A program made the position numbers and the translations under genes. DNA of 64,000 nucleotides from Combretum micranthum (taxonomy: Eukaryota > Streptophyta > Magnoliopsida > Myrtales > Combretaceae), in NCBI GenBank assembly GCA_024138025.1, contig JAMXBD010000688.1:186001-250000 (forward strand). The letters are read 5' to 3'. A model generated the notes under the pieces. The model saw nothing but the letters and a program-made list of their open reading frames with translations, searched no databases and was not told where the DNA came from. Positions 10,996 to 23,012 of the stretch are shown piece by piece (position 1 is the stretch's first letter; every line of letters starts with the position of its first letter).

Positions 10996-11616
10996 ACCGT
11001 GAGCTTAAACGGCGTCGTACCGCAGGATTCGTTAATCTGCTAACCCGGGATGGAGGGCGCAAGTCCATCCACATATGATTTCCGGTTGGTCATATGTTTG
11101 TTGATCACATTTGTATGGTGCATACACTTGCTTGAATAATCACTTGCTTGAATGATTGTATTTAATTGTGTTATGGAAGTTATTACTCACTAAGCTAGTT
11201 AGCTTACGCCCCCATAGTTTTTATCTATTGCAGCACGAATTTATATGGCTTAGGCCGAGGCAAGCCACAGCACAGGTACCGGAGATAGGAGTTTCCCGTA
11301 GAAGTTTAATCCACTTCTTTTTGTATAGACTTCCATTGGAAACTAAGGACTCTGGATGACTGTAATGGACTTGTTATTATTTTGCGGGGGAATGCCCCTT
11401 AGGTTTTGTAAACTATAATTATGCGTTTTGATTTATTATCTATGGCTATTGAATGCCACACTAAACTGCTTAACTCCATTTGTCGAAGTATTCTATTGTC
11501 ATAAGGGAACACTTTACATCTAATTAAGACTCCCGAAGGGCTCGGGTAGAGAACTCGAGAGTCTTACTTATTATGTGGCGGGCTGTTACGTTTAGGATAC
11601 CCTACGGGGCGTGACA

Positions 11617-11933
11617 AGGTTAAATACTTAATTCACCCTCCTATTGAGTATCTTTTGGTGTGTTTTCATTTGCGAAAAGCAACACCTAAGTCTAACAAAC
11701 ATAAGTCTATAATCTTTTGACAAATAAAAGGTTAGTACGTATAATCCCTTATGCAATTTTGTTAAATCACAGATAGATTTCTGAAAAGTTTTTTTTGCTG
11801 TGCAATTTTTTATAGATATTGATCTTTGAAAATCCCAACAACTGATATATTCAATCACAAAGTTGACTAGAACTTGGGCATTGATTTGTCCACGGCCTTA
11901 TATCATACTCCATAAGCTTAAGCTTAATGGTAT
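11617..11933 (-). pseudogene. Fragment of Tat-type gypsy pol (end of RNase H), minus strand
   Basis: Read on the minus strand, this gap between TE1 and the next solo LTR gives LMEYDI, then after a small shift INAQVLVNFVIEYIS. This resembles the conserved RNase H end of Tat-lineage elements (EYDI...AQ.LADF). It joins the RNase H part at 19052-19450 if the solo LTR at 11934-19051 is removed. Stops and shifts show decay. It dates the Tat element as older than both insertions beside it. Confidence 0.65.
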
Positions 11934-12539
11934 TGTAAATCCCTCAATTTATATGGTAAAGTTGGAATAAACTCTAACCCTAGTCAAATCGGAAATTCAA
12001 AAGTCAACTATGATCAAGATAATCTAGTAGTTTTAACTCTTGCAATCCCACGCTCGAAACTTGAGAACAATAGAACTAAGTTAATGGTGGATTATAGTTC
12101 GAAATAATATAAGATAGCTTAAAAAGATCAAATTTGTCAAAATTTGATTTGTTTTGAACTTGAACGGATTTGTTCCCAAAAAACATACCCTTATGGCTGG
12201 AATAGTAAAAATATTCCGACAACACCAAAAGACTCGTAATTATACAAGGATTTCAAAAATATCGGTTTTGTAATTTTTCGGTAGCTAAAAATATTATATA
12301 TAACATATTTACGCGTATTTTCTTTACTACTGGTAATTTAATTGCCTAGTCTACTATTCATCGTATAATTTCTACTATTCATTACTATTCACTTATTTCT
12401 ACCTTTCCTTACAACCTACACATCTATTCTTATAACTTTTCATTTCTAATACAACTTTTTACATAACTCTTCTTATACTTTATTTACTTTTCATTACAAA
12501 AATACAAATTCAATCAACTCACACACTCTCTTTTCCCCC

Positions 12540-12836
12540 TATAATGTGGGCTGCCAGCGCACCCCCACCCTCCACCCCCCTCCCCCCCCTCGGCGGCTCT
12601 TCTCTCATTATTTTTTTTCTTTTTCATTTTATTTTATTACTTCTAATTTCCCTCCACAAATCTCTATATATACCACCTTTTCCTCCACTTCTTTTACATT
12701 TCTCATTTTTCCTAACCAAATTCTATCAAATTCGCTCTCCAAATTTCTTTTCCAAACTCTCTTTTCTCTCCACAAAATTACTATCCACATATTACTACAA
12801 TTACGTTTCTTCTTCTTCAATAAATACATAACTTAA
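12540..12836 (+). other. C/T-rich low-complexity stretch of solo LTR B
   Basis: Pyrimidine-rich on the + strand. It is open in several frames because of composition, and corresponds in place to the CT-rich part of the TE1 LTR near 8780-8990. Not judged to be a gene. Confidence 0.6.
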
Positions 12837-15141
12837 GTAAAATTTATAATATTTATCCTTCATGTCATAACTTAACACGACCATAGTGTATGTTTCCTAA
12901 ACCTAAAAGATTATGGAAGCAATGAATATTCATGTTTTGTTCTTGTTCATGCCTAAACTCCCATTATATTGTTATTATGTTGTTATATTATTATTGCTCT
13001 AATCTAACTTTATATATATTATTATGTATATGTATGTCTATATTTCTTAGAGCCTAAATTGCTTACTAAATTTTTACTAACATGCTCTTCTTATTATGAA
13101 TTTTCCCTTCTTTCTTTTCTTTTTTTTTGGGACTAGTCTATTCTTAGTCTCGGAAAGCCTTAATGAAGTTAAGGCTCCAATACTTAACCGAGAAGCCTTG
13201 ATGAAGCTAAGACTTCCAATACTCGACCATATTATTATGTTTATTTGCTTATTATATTTCTTTCTATCTTATTATGTATTATCCTTACCTTTTTCATTGC
13301 TACATAATCATATTTATGCATGATTGAAATGATGTTTTCTTAATAAAGATAAAAATGGGTTCTTTCTTTAATAAAGAAAAATAAACTAATTTTCTTATCA
13401 CTTAACAAAGGATTTTTCAACAAAAGACCTAAGTATTGTTTTTAATAAATTCCTTTCAAAAGCTTAGGCAAGCTAATCATGAGTTTTAGAGTATTAGTAA
13501 TGAAGAATTCTTCAAGAATTTAACTAAAGTAGACACACACACTTTTCAAAAATTTAACATAAAAACTTTAGTTAATAACTTAAAACTAATGACTCTTTGT
13601 TATACAAATCTCTCATAAAAAACTTATTTATAAGAAATTTTTACCATCTTTATAACAAATATTAAGAACTAGACAAATTTTCAAAAGTTAAGAAAAAAAA
13701 ATCAGCTCACTATATTATAAACCCACTTAGATAAATAAAATTTTTCCAAGAAAAAAAGTTTTGAAGATGATAATTTTAATCACAAAGAAGTAGAAGAATA
13801 TAATCAGAAAGAGGAAATATACGTGTAACATAACTTAAAACATTAGAAATCATCAACCACTTAAGAAAAATTTTGAAAACTTAATTTTCAACTATTATAA
13901 TTAAAAATTGGTAGGTATCTCAAGAAAACCAAATTTTTGAAAAATTAAATTTATATTTGAAAAGTTAGGAAATGAAATTATAATAGGAAAACACTCATTC
14001 ATAACAACCCAAGAATTTTTAAGTTTTTTTTTTTCTAGCAATTTAAAATGGAAAATTTCAAAGTTTTCATCTTTTAAAACTCTTAAAGACAAATTGTTTT
14101 GTGAAAAATTAATGTTGAGATAACACTATAAAAATCATGCATACAATATGTGTATATATATCCATGTATTGGTTTAAGGTTTTTCGAATGAAGGAAAGTT
14201 GGAAAATTTGTATTTTTAAAAGCTAGGAATTTCGTAGCTATTGTGTACCATGATGTTTTGCAACCCAAATGGCTTTGTATGACAAAAATAACCTTATAAA
14301 TGAATATATCTTTTCAAGTAAGTAGAAAACAACATATAATATGTGAAATTTTGAGTTAAAATGAGCAAGTTATGACCATTTTAAGTTGGAATTTCTTTCT
14401 ATCCGAATTTTAACTCAAATACTATAATAGAATTGGAAAGTTCAAGTAGAACTTCCACGAAATACTTATTCCAGGTATTTCTTTCGTTTAGGTAGCGAAG
14501 CTTTTAAGGATCCGTATTCGGAGGACTATTACGAGTAAAGAATTTTGGCAATGATGGTCGAGTGAATTTATCTCCTACTTTTACATACTTGTTTGTGTTT
14601 GTAGCTAGAGACATTAGAAGTAGGAAAATGACGAAAATGGAATATGCATGATAATATTGGTTGAAAGTATACTAAGCATATCAAGACATGAATTGTTGTT
14701 AATTAAATTGTGTTTTATTATCGTAATGGAGTGTCTGCAAATTCTATAATCACCTTTAAATTACCTTAATCACATATTAAGAGTTATATTAATTGATTCA
14801 TGTATATCACGTAGCGAGTCACATTGCATTAGCTACTATGCTTGATGGGACTAGGGTATAGTAGTGGGGTTCGCGAGAACCCGCAAGTTTGCAAGGATGG
14901 GCGAATAAGAGCCCGAAAGAACTATTTCAGGATGGAGCAAGTAGGAGCTCGAAATAAACTACATCATCGGATTTTAAAGATGGGTTTTAAAGAGCCCGAA
15001 ACACCTAATCCCGAATGGAAGGTAAATCTATTCAAACATATGATTTTCCAATAGATTATATGTATTGCTCGCTTACTTGCTTGATGCATTTCATATACTT
15101 GTTTAATAACTTGTTTGAATTTGTTTATATGAGTACGCTAA

Positions 15142-18100
15142 TGTCATGCCCCATAGGGTACCATAAACGTAACAGTCCGCCACATGCTATATAAGACTCA
15201 TGAATTACCGCCTTAGTCCTTTAGGAGTCTTGTATAGATGTAAGGCATCCTTTCACGACAATAGAATACTTGAACCAATGAAGTTAAAGAGTTCAACTTA
15301 GCATTCAATAGCATTAGAAAATAAATCAAAACACGTGTATAATTAGTTACAAAATCTGAGGGGCATTCCCCCACAAAAGAATATCATTTAGAGGTCTTTT
15401 ATAGTCATCCAGAGTCTCTTGGTTTCCTACGAAAGTCTAAACAAACTTGAATACAACTTCTAGAGGAAGCGCTTAACTCCTGTACCTGATCTGTAAGTTG
15501 TCTCAGTCTAAGCCATATGAATCGGTGCAGCAGTAAATAAAAACTACAGGGACGTAAGCTATACTAGCTCAGTGAGTGAGAACTTCCAAAATCACATTCA
15601 TAACACATCATACAAGCAAGTGATTAACCAGACAAGTCGTATGCATCAAACATATGGATTCAATAAACATATGACTAGCCGGAAATCATATGTGAATGGA
15701 CTTTTGCCCTCCATCTCGGGTTAGCAGATTAACGAATACTGTGGTACTACTCAAATATGCCGTTTAGGATCACGGTCAACCAACTTATAAATTCGTTTGT
15801 GGATCACGATTAACCAACTCATTAATTCGTTTATGGATCGTGATTAACCAACTTTTACACCGTTTAGGATCATAGACAACCAACTAATGCTAATGCTCCA
15901 TCCCCCATTTATGATATGAATGAGGCCATATTTATTTTCAATTCCGAATAGTCAATTATACCAATTCTTTAAGTGATCAATTAATAATCGCAGACAGTCA
16001 ATCCTAATTCATCTATACAAGCAATAGTTAATCACCCGGCTTCGATATTCTTATATTCCATTTCTCATATCAATAACAACCATACAAAATTGCCATTCAT
16101 CCCCATCATGCATATCCATTTTATCTTTACCAAATATCTAGTGCAACTATCATTATAACCACATACAATAAATGAAATCGGAAGTAATACTCATATGGCC
16201 ATGGATCACTGGTCTTTTAGTAAAAATAATCTAGTGGTAGAGAATTGTAGATTTTGGGGTCACTTAAAAAGGAAGAAATATGCTAATAAGTATTTCATCA
16301 CTTAACTAATCCAAACTATATACCAAAACTTAGTAAATTCGTAATTCTCGTCGTTTGCGGAAGTCCCAACTTAAAACGGCCATAACTTGGTCATTTTAAC
16401 TCGAAATTTCACAAATTATATATCGATTTCTATCTACTTCGAAAGATCCATCTAATTATAATATTATTTTAAAGTTTTGAAAATGTTTGGGTCATGAAAC
16501 AATAGGATCAGTTCTGATCAGTAGCATAATCCATTTAAAAAAAAAAGTTTTGTGAATGTTTGTAATGTTTCCATTTTATAGATCAATTATACATGTAATA
16601 TTGATGATTTCCTATCATGAATGGCATGTCATGAGTTTAATGTATGCATGTTCTTGATGATATTTACCAAAAGAAAGTTTTAGAATCTCTTTACTTTTGT
16701 AAGACTCCAAGAATATTCACTTTTAAGAAAACTAGTTTCCTAACTTTGATAAATCTCTTTTGTTTTTGAATTATTACTTAAGAATTTCTAGTTATCTTTG
16801 CTAGAATTGAGTCTTCATTGTATCTATTACTTAAGACCTTCATTTTTACATAAGAATTCTCATTTTACACTGTGCAAACATGTTTTCAAATAGGGTTTAT
16901 TCCAAAATCCGAATTTTGGAAAAATTAGTTTTGAATGATTTCTTTGAGGAAAACTTGCTTACTACATTAAAATTTAAAGCTTTATTATATCTATCCCTTG
17001 AGGACTTCGTTTATTAAATAAAACTTTCATTTTAAGTTTGGAAAATAGGTGTTTTTATGGCAATACTCCAAAATTACGAATTTCTTAAGTTGACTAGTAG
17101 CTCAAAATTTTTCTATCTTATTTCTACTCTTTGTTTTGTATATTCCTCTTATCAAATCTCCTTCCAACTTATAAAAATCATCACTTAATTATATCTATTA
17201 CCTATACCCTTCATTTTTCATATAAAATACAAGTTTTGGAGTTGATAAAAGAGTTTTTAAAGCATGGTTTTGAAGTCATACGAATTTTTCATTTGAACAT
17301 TTCAAACAAAAGTTTTTCTTTTTAAGTTTCTTGTCTCATCTAACTAAAGATCTTTTAACTATCATATTTATATATACAAGACAAAACCTTTATAAGCATT
17401 AATGCATTAAAACCCAAAATATTCATGAGATCATGGATGTCGAGTATAATATGAACGTCTACATGCTAGATCTACTACACTTATGATGCATGAAATGGAG
17501 TTTGAAAACATGAATATGGATTTTTCTGCAAGATCTCTACTTTACTCCACTATTATATGCATGAACATGAAGATATTCCAACAAAAACTCATTTAAACAC
17601 AAGATTTATTATTGTGATGGCTTGATATTCATGTAGTAGTATTTTTTTGTCCGTAGCAAGTGCTCATGAGGACATAAATGTGAAAATACCCATGAATAAT
17701 CTTGCCATTACAAGATTTAATGGTAGGAAGATTTATGAATTATCACCTAAAGCTTGAAATGAGAGGAAAATGAAGAAGAAAGCAAGCTTGTGTGAGTGTG
17801 TGTGTGTCACGGCAAGGGGGGTAAAAGAGAGAGAGTTTGTGTAATTTTGAAAAACAAATGAAGTGAATGAAAGAGAGAGAAAGTAAAAGATTATTTATAG
17901 TAGGTAAATTAGGATTTGTTTGTATTATAATTAGGAAGTAAAATAAAACAAATTGAGGGTAAAATGTAGGGGGTGCACCGGCCACAAATGGAGGGAGAGA
18001 GAGAGAGTTTAATTCAATTTTATTTTGTAATTCATGTAATAAAAGTCTTGATTTGTAATAATTTTTAAGAGACAAATTTTTATTGGAAAATAAAATGTAA

Positions 18101-18583
18101 TTGAGTGTTTGTAAGGATGTAAGAGTAGGGAGTGACTTGTGAGTATAGTAGGTTGTACTTGTGAATAGTAATAAATAGTAAACAAGACAATTACTTTACC
18201 GGTAGTAAAGAAAATACGAGAAAAGGCTATATCTGTAATTTTTATAAACCGAAAAATTATAAAACTTATATTTTTGAAATCCTTATTAAATTTCGGTTCT
18301 AAAGAGTATTTCGAAATATTTTTCTGAATTTTTAGTTTTGGGGCTCGCTTTTCCATAATGGATCTGGGAAAGGCCGGAATATAAAATTTTTTGAAATAAG
18401 ATCTTTTTATGGTTTGAAATATACTTTAAATAATATTCCACATTAAATTATTTTAAAAAAGTTCTTTTAGTTTAAACCGAAGGAAACCGGATCAGGGTTC
18501 CTAGCTTCTCTCTAAGCTTAAGCTAATGGTTTAGGGTTTTGGTTTCCAAAGTTTACTTGGTTGCTAGGAAAACCGGGTTTACA
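15142..18583 (-). mobile_element. Solo LTR C of the Tekay-like family, inverted, with GCTAA target duplication
   Basis: Begins TGTCATGCCCCATAGGGTA, the reverse complement of the family 3' end, and ends CCGGGTTTACA, the reverse complement of the family 5' start. Length is 3442 bp, against 3417 bp in TE1. It is flanked on both sides by GCTAA (15137-15141 and 18584-18588), an exact 5-bp target duplication. The 31-bp repeat block appears inverted near 15775-15860, and the GTTAAAATGACCAAGTTATGG block near 16380-16410. No internal coding region, so a solo LTR formed by LTR-LTR recombination. Confidence 0.92.
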
Positions 18584-19051
18584 GCTAATCTGGGAATATT
18601 CTCATAAGCTAGTTGAGCTTACACCCCAATAGACTTTTGTTGAAATAGGACCGATGTCTCTTTACCGATGACTCCATATATCAAGGTGGAATTATGTTTT
18701 GGAAAGTTTTGGGGAAAATCCTTTTAAAGATCTTAATAGATTTCATTTAAAATCTTTTGGTTCTAGTATTGTTTCATTTTGTGTAAAACTAAGATTATAT
18801 GTTGATCTTTGGAGATTTATTGGGGAATGCCCTAAGATGATGTAAATACCATATTTTAAAATTTTGAAGTTAAATGTTTATCTAGATTATTGTATGCTAT
18901 AATTACTATCTCGAAATTACTTATCTCGCTGGTGTCTCCTATTATTGTGATAGAGCCTTACATATGGTATTGAAGTTTTGCATGACTTTAGAAGTCATTC
19001 TTAAGCTTTAAGACGTATGTGGCGGACTGCCACATCTAAAGTACCATGACA

Positions 19052-20300
19052 GGCACATTTTAGCATCTGATCGGAGGTGTGCCACTTGTAAAGATGTTTT
19101 GGAGAGGTTAGCCAGTTAAAACGGTTACTTGGTGGGCTTCAAATACGGCGTGAGTCTCCTAGAAAATATGACCATTGTTGAAGCAATTTTTTTGCCTTTA
19201 ATATCTTTCCTTAGTTCCTTGCAAAATTCAACTCACATAGTAGATTGGTTGCTATCCTTGTCATTAGCTTTGGCAAGGATCGAAAATATGGCTTTGCCAA
19301 TAACCGCTAAATACAAGAATAGTTCTTCTCTTAGGACCGGTTTTGTCAAAACCGATGTGGTGGGTAATTTCTTTAACTCCATGAAAGCAGCTTCATATTG
19401 TCAGACTACTGGAATTTCATCGAATTCTTTAACATTTTGAGAATGCTGTGCATTAGTCAATGCTTCTTAATATAAAGCTGCATGAAGCTATTATTCTTTT
19501 AGTGAGTCTCTACACATCTTTCATGGATTTCGATAATTGCTTGTCAAGGATAGCCTAAATTTTCTTAAGATTAGCCACAATTCCTCATTAAGTAACCATG
19601 TACCCCAAAAATATTTTGAAGGATACTTTGAAAACACATTTCTATGGATTGAGTTTTATTTAACAATGTCTAAGGCAACTGAACGTCCCTCACAAATCGC
19701 TAAAATGATTATCGGGCTCCTTACTTTTAATTATCGTGTCATCAACATGTACCACCAATTTCGCTTAATTTGTTCCTTAAACACTTTAGTTACCAATCTA
19801 TCATATGTCGCTTCTACGTTCTTAGGCTGATTGGCATGACCTTACAACAATGGTTCCATAATTGGTTATCAACAATATGTGAATTTAATCCTCCAACTTC
19901 ATCATTATCTAGTTATATCCAAAGAAGGCAGTCATATAACTTAGTAACAAGTGGCCCGATATTAAGTCGATAAGTTAGACAATTCACGAGAGAGGAAAAT
20001 AATTTTTTGGATAAGCTTTAATAAGGTAAGTATATTTGATGTACATATGTCACTTCCTATTAGCTTTTCTTAAACATCACCACATTGGTAAACTAACTGG
20101 GGGTAGTTTTCTTTCCTTGTAAATCCAACCTTTAACAACTTTTGAACTTCTTCTTCTCCTATAATAGCTTGTTGAGCTATAGCAAAATGTCATCTCTGCT
20201 GCTGTACCAACTTACTTTTTGAATCTCTACTAAGCTTTATGGGTGATGACCTATAGGTTTGTTCCTGGATGTCAGCAAGAGACTATGAATACACGTCCCG
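19052..20300 (-). pseudogene. Tat-lineage gypsy pol: reverse transcriptase and RNase H, decayed
   Basis: Minus-strand reading, from high to low coordinate. Near 20300-19960 the reverse transcriptase start shows EEEVQKLLKVGFTRK, AYPKNYFPL and LLSYMTAFFGYN. Near 19840-19750 NQPKNVEATYDRLVTKVFKEQI matches the NAGATYQRLVNK.F block typical of Tat/Retand/Ogre elements rather than chromoviruses. Near 19420-19300 EAAFMELKK and the EELFLYLAV RNase H region follow. Near 19130-19080 EAHQVTVLT then PLQ. Stops and shifts are frequent, so this is an old copy. The rest of RNase H lies at 11617-11933. The integrase would lie beyond TE1, outside this window. Confidence 0.75.
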
Positions 20301-20900
20301 ATTGCATTTGAGGAATATCGTTAACTCGAATTTTAGCTCGAGAGATGATAGGGTACTTATAGACTTATTTGGCAGTGTCATTAAGTTAGGGTTTCCTTAG
20401 TTGGTTGTATTGGCTTCCCTTCCTTCTCTATTGGTTGTCCGACTGAGAAGTCAATTTGGTATATCTCATTATTGGCCAACATTTTAACATAGAGCTTTTT
20501 GAATAATTATTAGTCCTCCTTGCAAATGCCAACACCTACAAGCATAGGGAATTTAACATTGAAATGAGTAGACAAGGGACAGTGCAAAAAGTAAACAAGC
20601 TAGTAGCTTGCTATCATGTTATATGGTGACCAACAATTCACTACTAAAAACTCGATGTCATATTGAGCTCAGTGCTTGCCATTACCAAGTTTTATAAGGA
20701 GAGTAATAATCTCCCTTGCTTTGACAAGATGATTATTGAACTAAAAGTTTGTGCTTATAAAGTTTCAACTTCTTTTGTACATTATCGTCGTGCAACTGAT
20801 CAAAAGCGTGATTGAAAATGATATCTATGCTACTTTTAGTGTCAACTAAGACCTTCATTACATCAAATTTTGCTACTCTAGCTTAGATTACAAGAGCATC
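20300..20900 (-). pseudogene. Tat-lineage gypsy pol: protease region, decayed
   Basis: On the minus strand near 20880-20810, RVAKFDVMKVLVDTKSSIDIIF resembles the Tat protease start VLVDTGSSADILF, with Gly of the active site replaced by Lys. Downstream near 20650-20520 is a decayed match to the SPYN.I..R and H...KFP...GVG.. region. The position between gag and reverse transcriptase fits. Confidence 0.65.
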
Positions 20901-21504
20901 CAAATGGCTTACTTTAGCATCCTCATGGTCTTCGTTCATGAATGCAAGGGAAATATCTAATTTTTCCTTTTTAGTAATGACCATTATCTATTTGCCTTTA
21001 TCACTTTTAGAACAATTTGAAAATGGTGGTTGGATGAGATCCTCCATAACAACATTGACTATTCCTAAGGCATCGTCCTCCATAAGTGGATTGGTCCTGT
21101 AGCCACTAACTTAATTGTGGTCTAATGTCCTTTGTTGAGTTCATATCTCAATTCTGTTGGATATGTTTGCTTCATATTGTTTTAAGAACACTTTCTTTGT
21201 CACTTTTGTAGTGCAACTTTCAACAGTATACAATCATTAATCTTATCCCCTACATCTTTGTGGTAATCGTAATGCTTGCTTCCATCTTGATGACTAGGAT
21301 TCTCTTTCATTCTGTTGGGTCCAAGTAAAATGTCCAAGTATCATATCCTCAAGAAGATTTATTTCTATAGCTGATTAAGTGGAATAAAATTAAAACATCG
21401 AACCTTTTTCCCTCTTGGTCCATTGCATTCTGTGAAAGATCGTTTATAGTCCCTAAGGGGACTAAACGATATTTAATGGATCTGTTATCTTCATTATATT
21501 TTTG

Positions 21505-21712
21505 GGAAATATTACGATAGTACTTAAACTTTAACAAAATATGCAATTAAGTACCTAAACTTTGAAATTGGTCAATTTAATACCTAAAAGTATTTGATAG
21601 AGGTACTGTGTATATATGAAAAGTTTTTTCAAGTACTAAATTGATTCATTTCAAAGTTCAAGTGCCTAATTACATATTTTGTCAAAGTGTAGATACCAAT
21701 TGTGACAATAGC
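21505..21712. mobile_element. Foldback MITE inside the Tat gag
   Basis: A long inverted repeat. The left arm (AGTACTTAAACTTTAACAAA at 21519 and following bases) pairs with the right arm ending at about 21700, over about 65 bases with few mismatches. The arms carry the 'AATTAAGTACCTAAACTTT' type sequence. A short spacer of about 45 bases separates them. No coding capacity. Exact ends and duplication are uncertain because the arms decay outward. Confidence 0.7.
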
Positions 21713-21777
21713 CTTATCTTTTTTGTTGGTCATGATTTGACTTCTCAATTTCATTATGGGTGAAGATAAAACTACAT

Positions 21778-21802
21778 TGTATATATATATATATATATAA
21801 TA
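21778..21802. repeat. AT microsatellite
   Basis: An uninterrupted (TA)n run of about 20 bases next to the MITE. Confidence 0.9.
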
Positions 21803-22983
21803 TATTCCAACGTTTTTTGTAACTCTTCAAACGTCTTAGGTTTGTTCTTATGAAAGAAGTGAAAAAGACTTTTGTTGTGAGATTCCCTTTAATGATTGCT
21901 TGGATAAGAATGCTTAAATCCAAGCCATAAACTTCAATCATCGCTTAGTTGAATTAAGTAACATAGTCCCATAAGGACTCACTTTTCTTTTGCTTAATAG
22001 CAAAAAGTGATGAAGTGTCTTTACAGGACGATTAGCTATAAGATGTATCTTAAGGTAGTTGCCAACTCCTCAAAATTAATAATGACCTTATAGGCAATTG
22101 ATGGAACTAATCGCAGGTAGCTTTTTTCGCTATTCCTAACAACACTTTACACAAAAAGTTGCATCAATTAAGCTGAAGACTAACATCTAGTCCTTGTATT
22201 GGCACATGTGTTCATCCAGGTCCGTAGTTCCATCACTCATTTAATATTAGGCAACTTTATGGTCGAAGAGAAAGACGAGGGGTTTAATCATCAACAATGA
22301 TGCTTTCGGAGTTTAGGCATTCTCTTTGCTCTCCTTAATTTCCAATACTATCCTAAACTCTTTCATAATCTCTTCATGCATCAAATCCTTAAAACGATAC
22401 ATGAGAAGATCGACAGGAGATGAATTGTTAATATGTGTTCGAGAGGTGGTTGGTGCCATTGAAGGGTTTTCAGTCCCTAATGCACTTGAGGGTGGGAAAT
22501 TGTTAGGTTATCTTGCACTCGATACTAAGCTTAGACTTGAAAACGACCATTTTGGTGTGAAACCTCAGGTAATAACTAGGATGCTATTGCTTGAGAATGA
22601 GATGGTTGGATTTTTTCACTACTTCCTTGAAAGTGCGTTAGCCCCCAATTTAAGGTCTGTCCAGCTAGTGGCTATGATTTATCAACTCAATATTTTGCTC
22701 CACAATATAGTGCAAAATACTCTCTAAGTTGCTGAAATGCTCCTAATGTTGCAAAGAGCAAAGAAAATGGGAAGAGCACCAGGACCTGCATAGGCGCTTG
22801 TAGGTTCTTTGGGGTCATTAGGACTCAAGATGAAGTCGATAGGATTATAAGGATCAGGTTCTTGGGTTACTTTCTTGCCCTTAGTCTATGAAAGCATTGG
22901 CAATGGTAAATACTAGGAATACAAAAGTGGAGTGTTTGGAAAGGAAGATAATCTAAGGAAACAACTTTAATAGTCATTTCTCA

Positions 22984-23012
22984 CAAACTACGCTAGATAT
23001 TGATAGTTTACA
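22984..23012 (-). other. Probable primer-site region of the Tat element
   Basis: The minus strand reads ATCTAGCGTAGTTTGTGAGA. This resembles the TGGCGCCGTCTGTGGGAA segment found between the 5' LTR and gag in many Tat-lineage elements. Several mismatches. It marks the likely end of the 5' LTR, which would then lie to its right. Confidence 0.45.

Larger units (their letters stand above)
1..11616 (+). mobile_element. TE1: Ty3/gypsy chromovirus (Tekay/Del type), 5' LTR cut by the window edge
   Basis: An LTR retrotransposon that copies itself through RNA. Order seen: 3' part of the 5' LTR (1-1611), primer site (1620-1631), extra ORF (1764-2864), gag (3500-4715), protease, reverse transcriptase, RNase H, integrase and a chromodomain-like tail (4719-8165), polypurine tract (8188-8199), 3' LTR (8200-11616). 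Integrase after RNase H defines Ty3/gypsy. The GPFEILERVG...YRLALPP...VFHVSVLR tail followed by a chromodomain remnant fits Tekay/Del chromoviruses. Position 1 corresponds to about 9982 in the 3' LTR. The two LTRs are very similar, so insertion looks fairly recent, but every coding part has frameshifts. It lies inside an older minus-strand Tat element, whose pol resumes directly at 11617. The target duplication cannot be tested because the left edge is missing. Confidence 0.93.
8200..11616 (+). repeat. TE1 3' LTR (3417 bp)
   Basis: Starts TGTAAACCCC after the polypurine tract and ends GGGGCGTGACA at 11616. The start and end are fixed by the matching end of the 5' LTR and by the TG...CA rule. 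It contains a CT-rich, AT-rich segment near 8870-8920 with TATATATA, a possible promoter. It also has a C18 run near 8803-8820 and the 31-bp tandem repeat at 10903-10995. No protein coding is seen. Confidence 0.93.
11934..19051 (+). mobile_element. Solo LTR B of the Tekay-like family, interrupted by solo LTR C
   Basis: Left part 11934-15141 starts TGTAAATCCC; right part 18584-19051 ends TACCATGACA. Together they make about 3.68 kb, close to the TE1 LTR length. Landmarks of the family are in order: the TCTACTATTCA region (12350), GAGTTAAAATGAGCAAGTTATG (14350), GGTCGAGTGA (14560), and the end block GTGGCGGACTGCCAC (19018). No internal gag or pol is present, so this is a solo LTR. Flanks GGTAT and GGCAC differ by two C/T changes. 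The match to a 5-bp duplication is therefore weak, but the Tat reading frame continues across it. Confidence 0.8.
20900..22980 (-). pseudogene. Tat-lineage gag region, decayed
   Basis: Minus strand. Near 21300-21230 HYDYHKDVGDKINDC resembles the CxFHKxxGHxTEDC zinc-knuckle-like motif of Tat gag. The rest (about 21950-22700) is coding-like but riddled with stops; on the + strand a 133-codon frame at 22326-22727 is a shadow of it. A foldback MITE interrupts it at about 21505-21712. The call rests on one motif plus position. Confidence 0.5.

Noticed and set aside
12544..12836. Two overlapping 95-codon frames
   Set aside because: Pyrimidine-rich low-complexity sequence within a solo LTR. Open in several frames because of composition.
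17743..18356. Minus-strand frames of 110 and 115 codons
   Set aside because: They lie in solo LTR C and correspond to non-coding LTR sequence in its relatives.
22326..22727. 133-codon + strand frame
   Set aside because: Shadow of the decayed minus-strand Tat gag; no domain recognised on the + strand.
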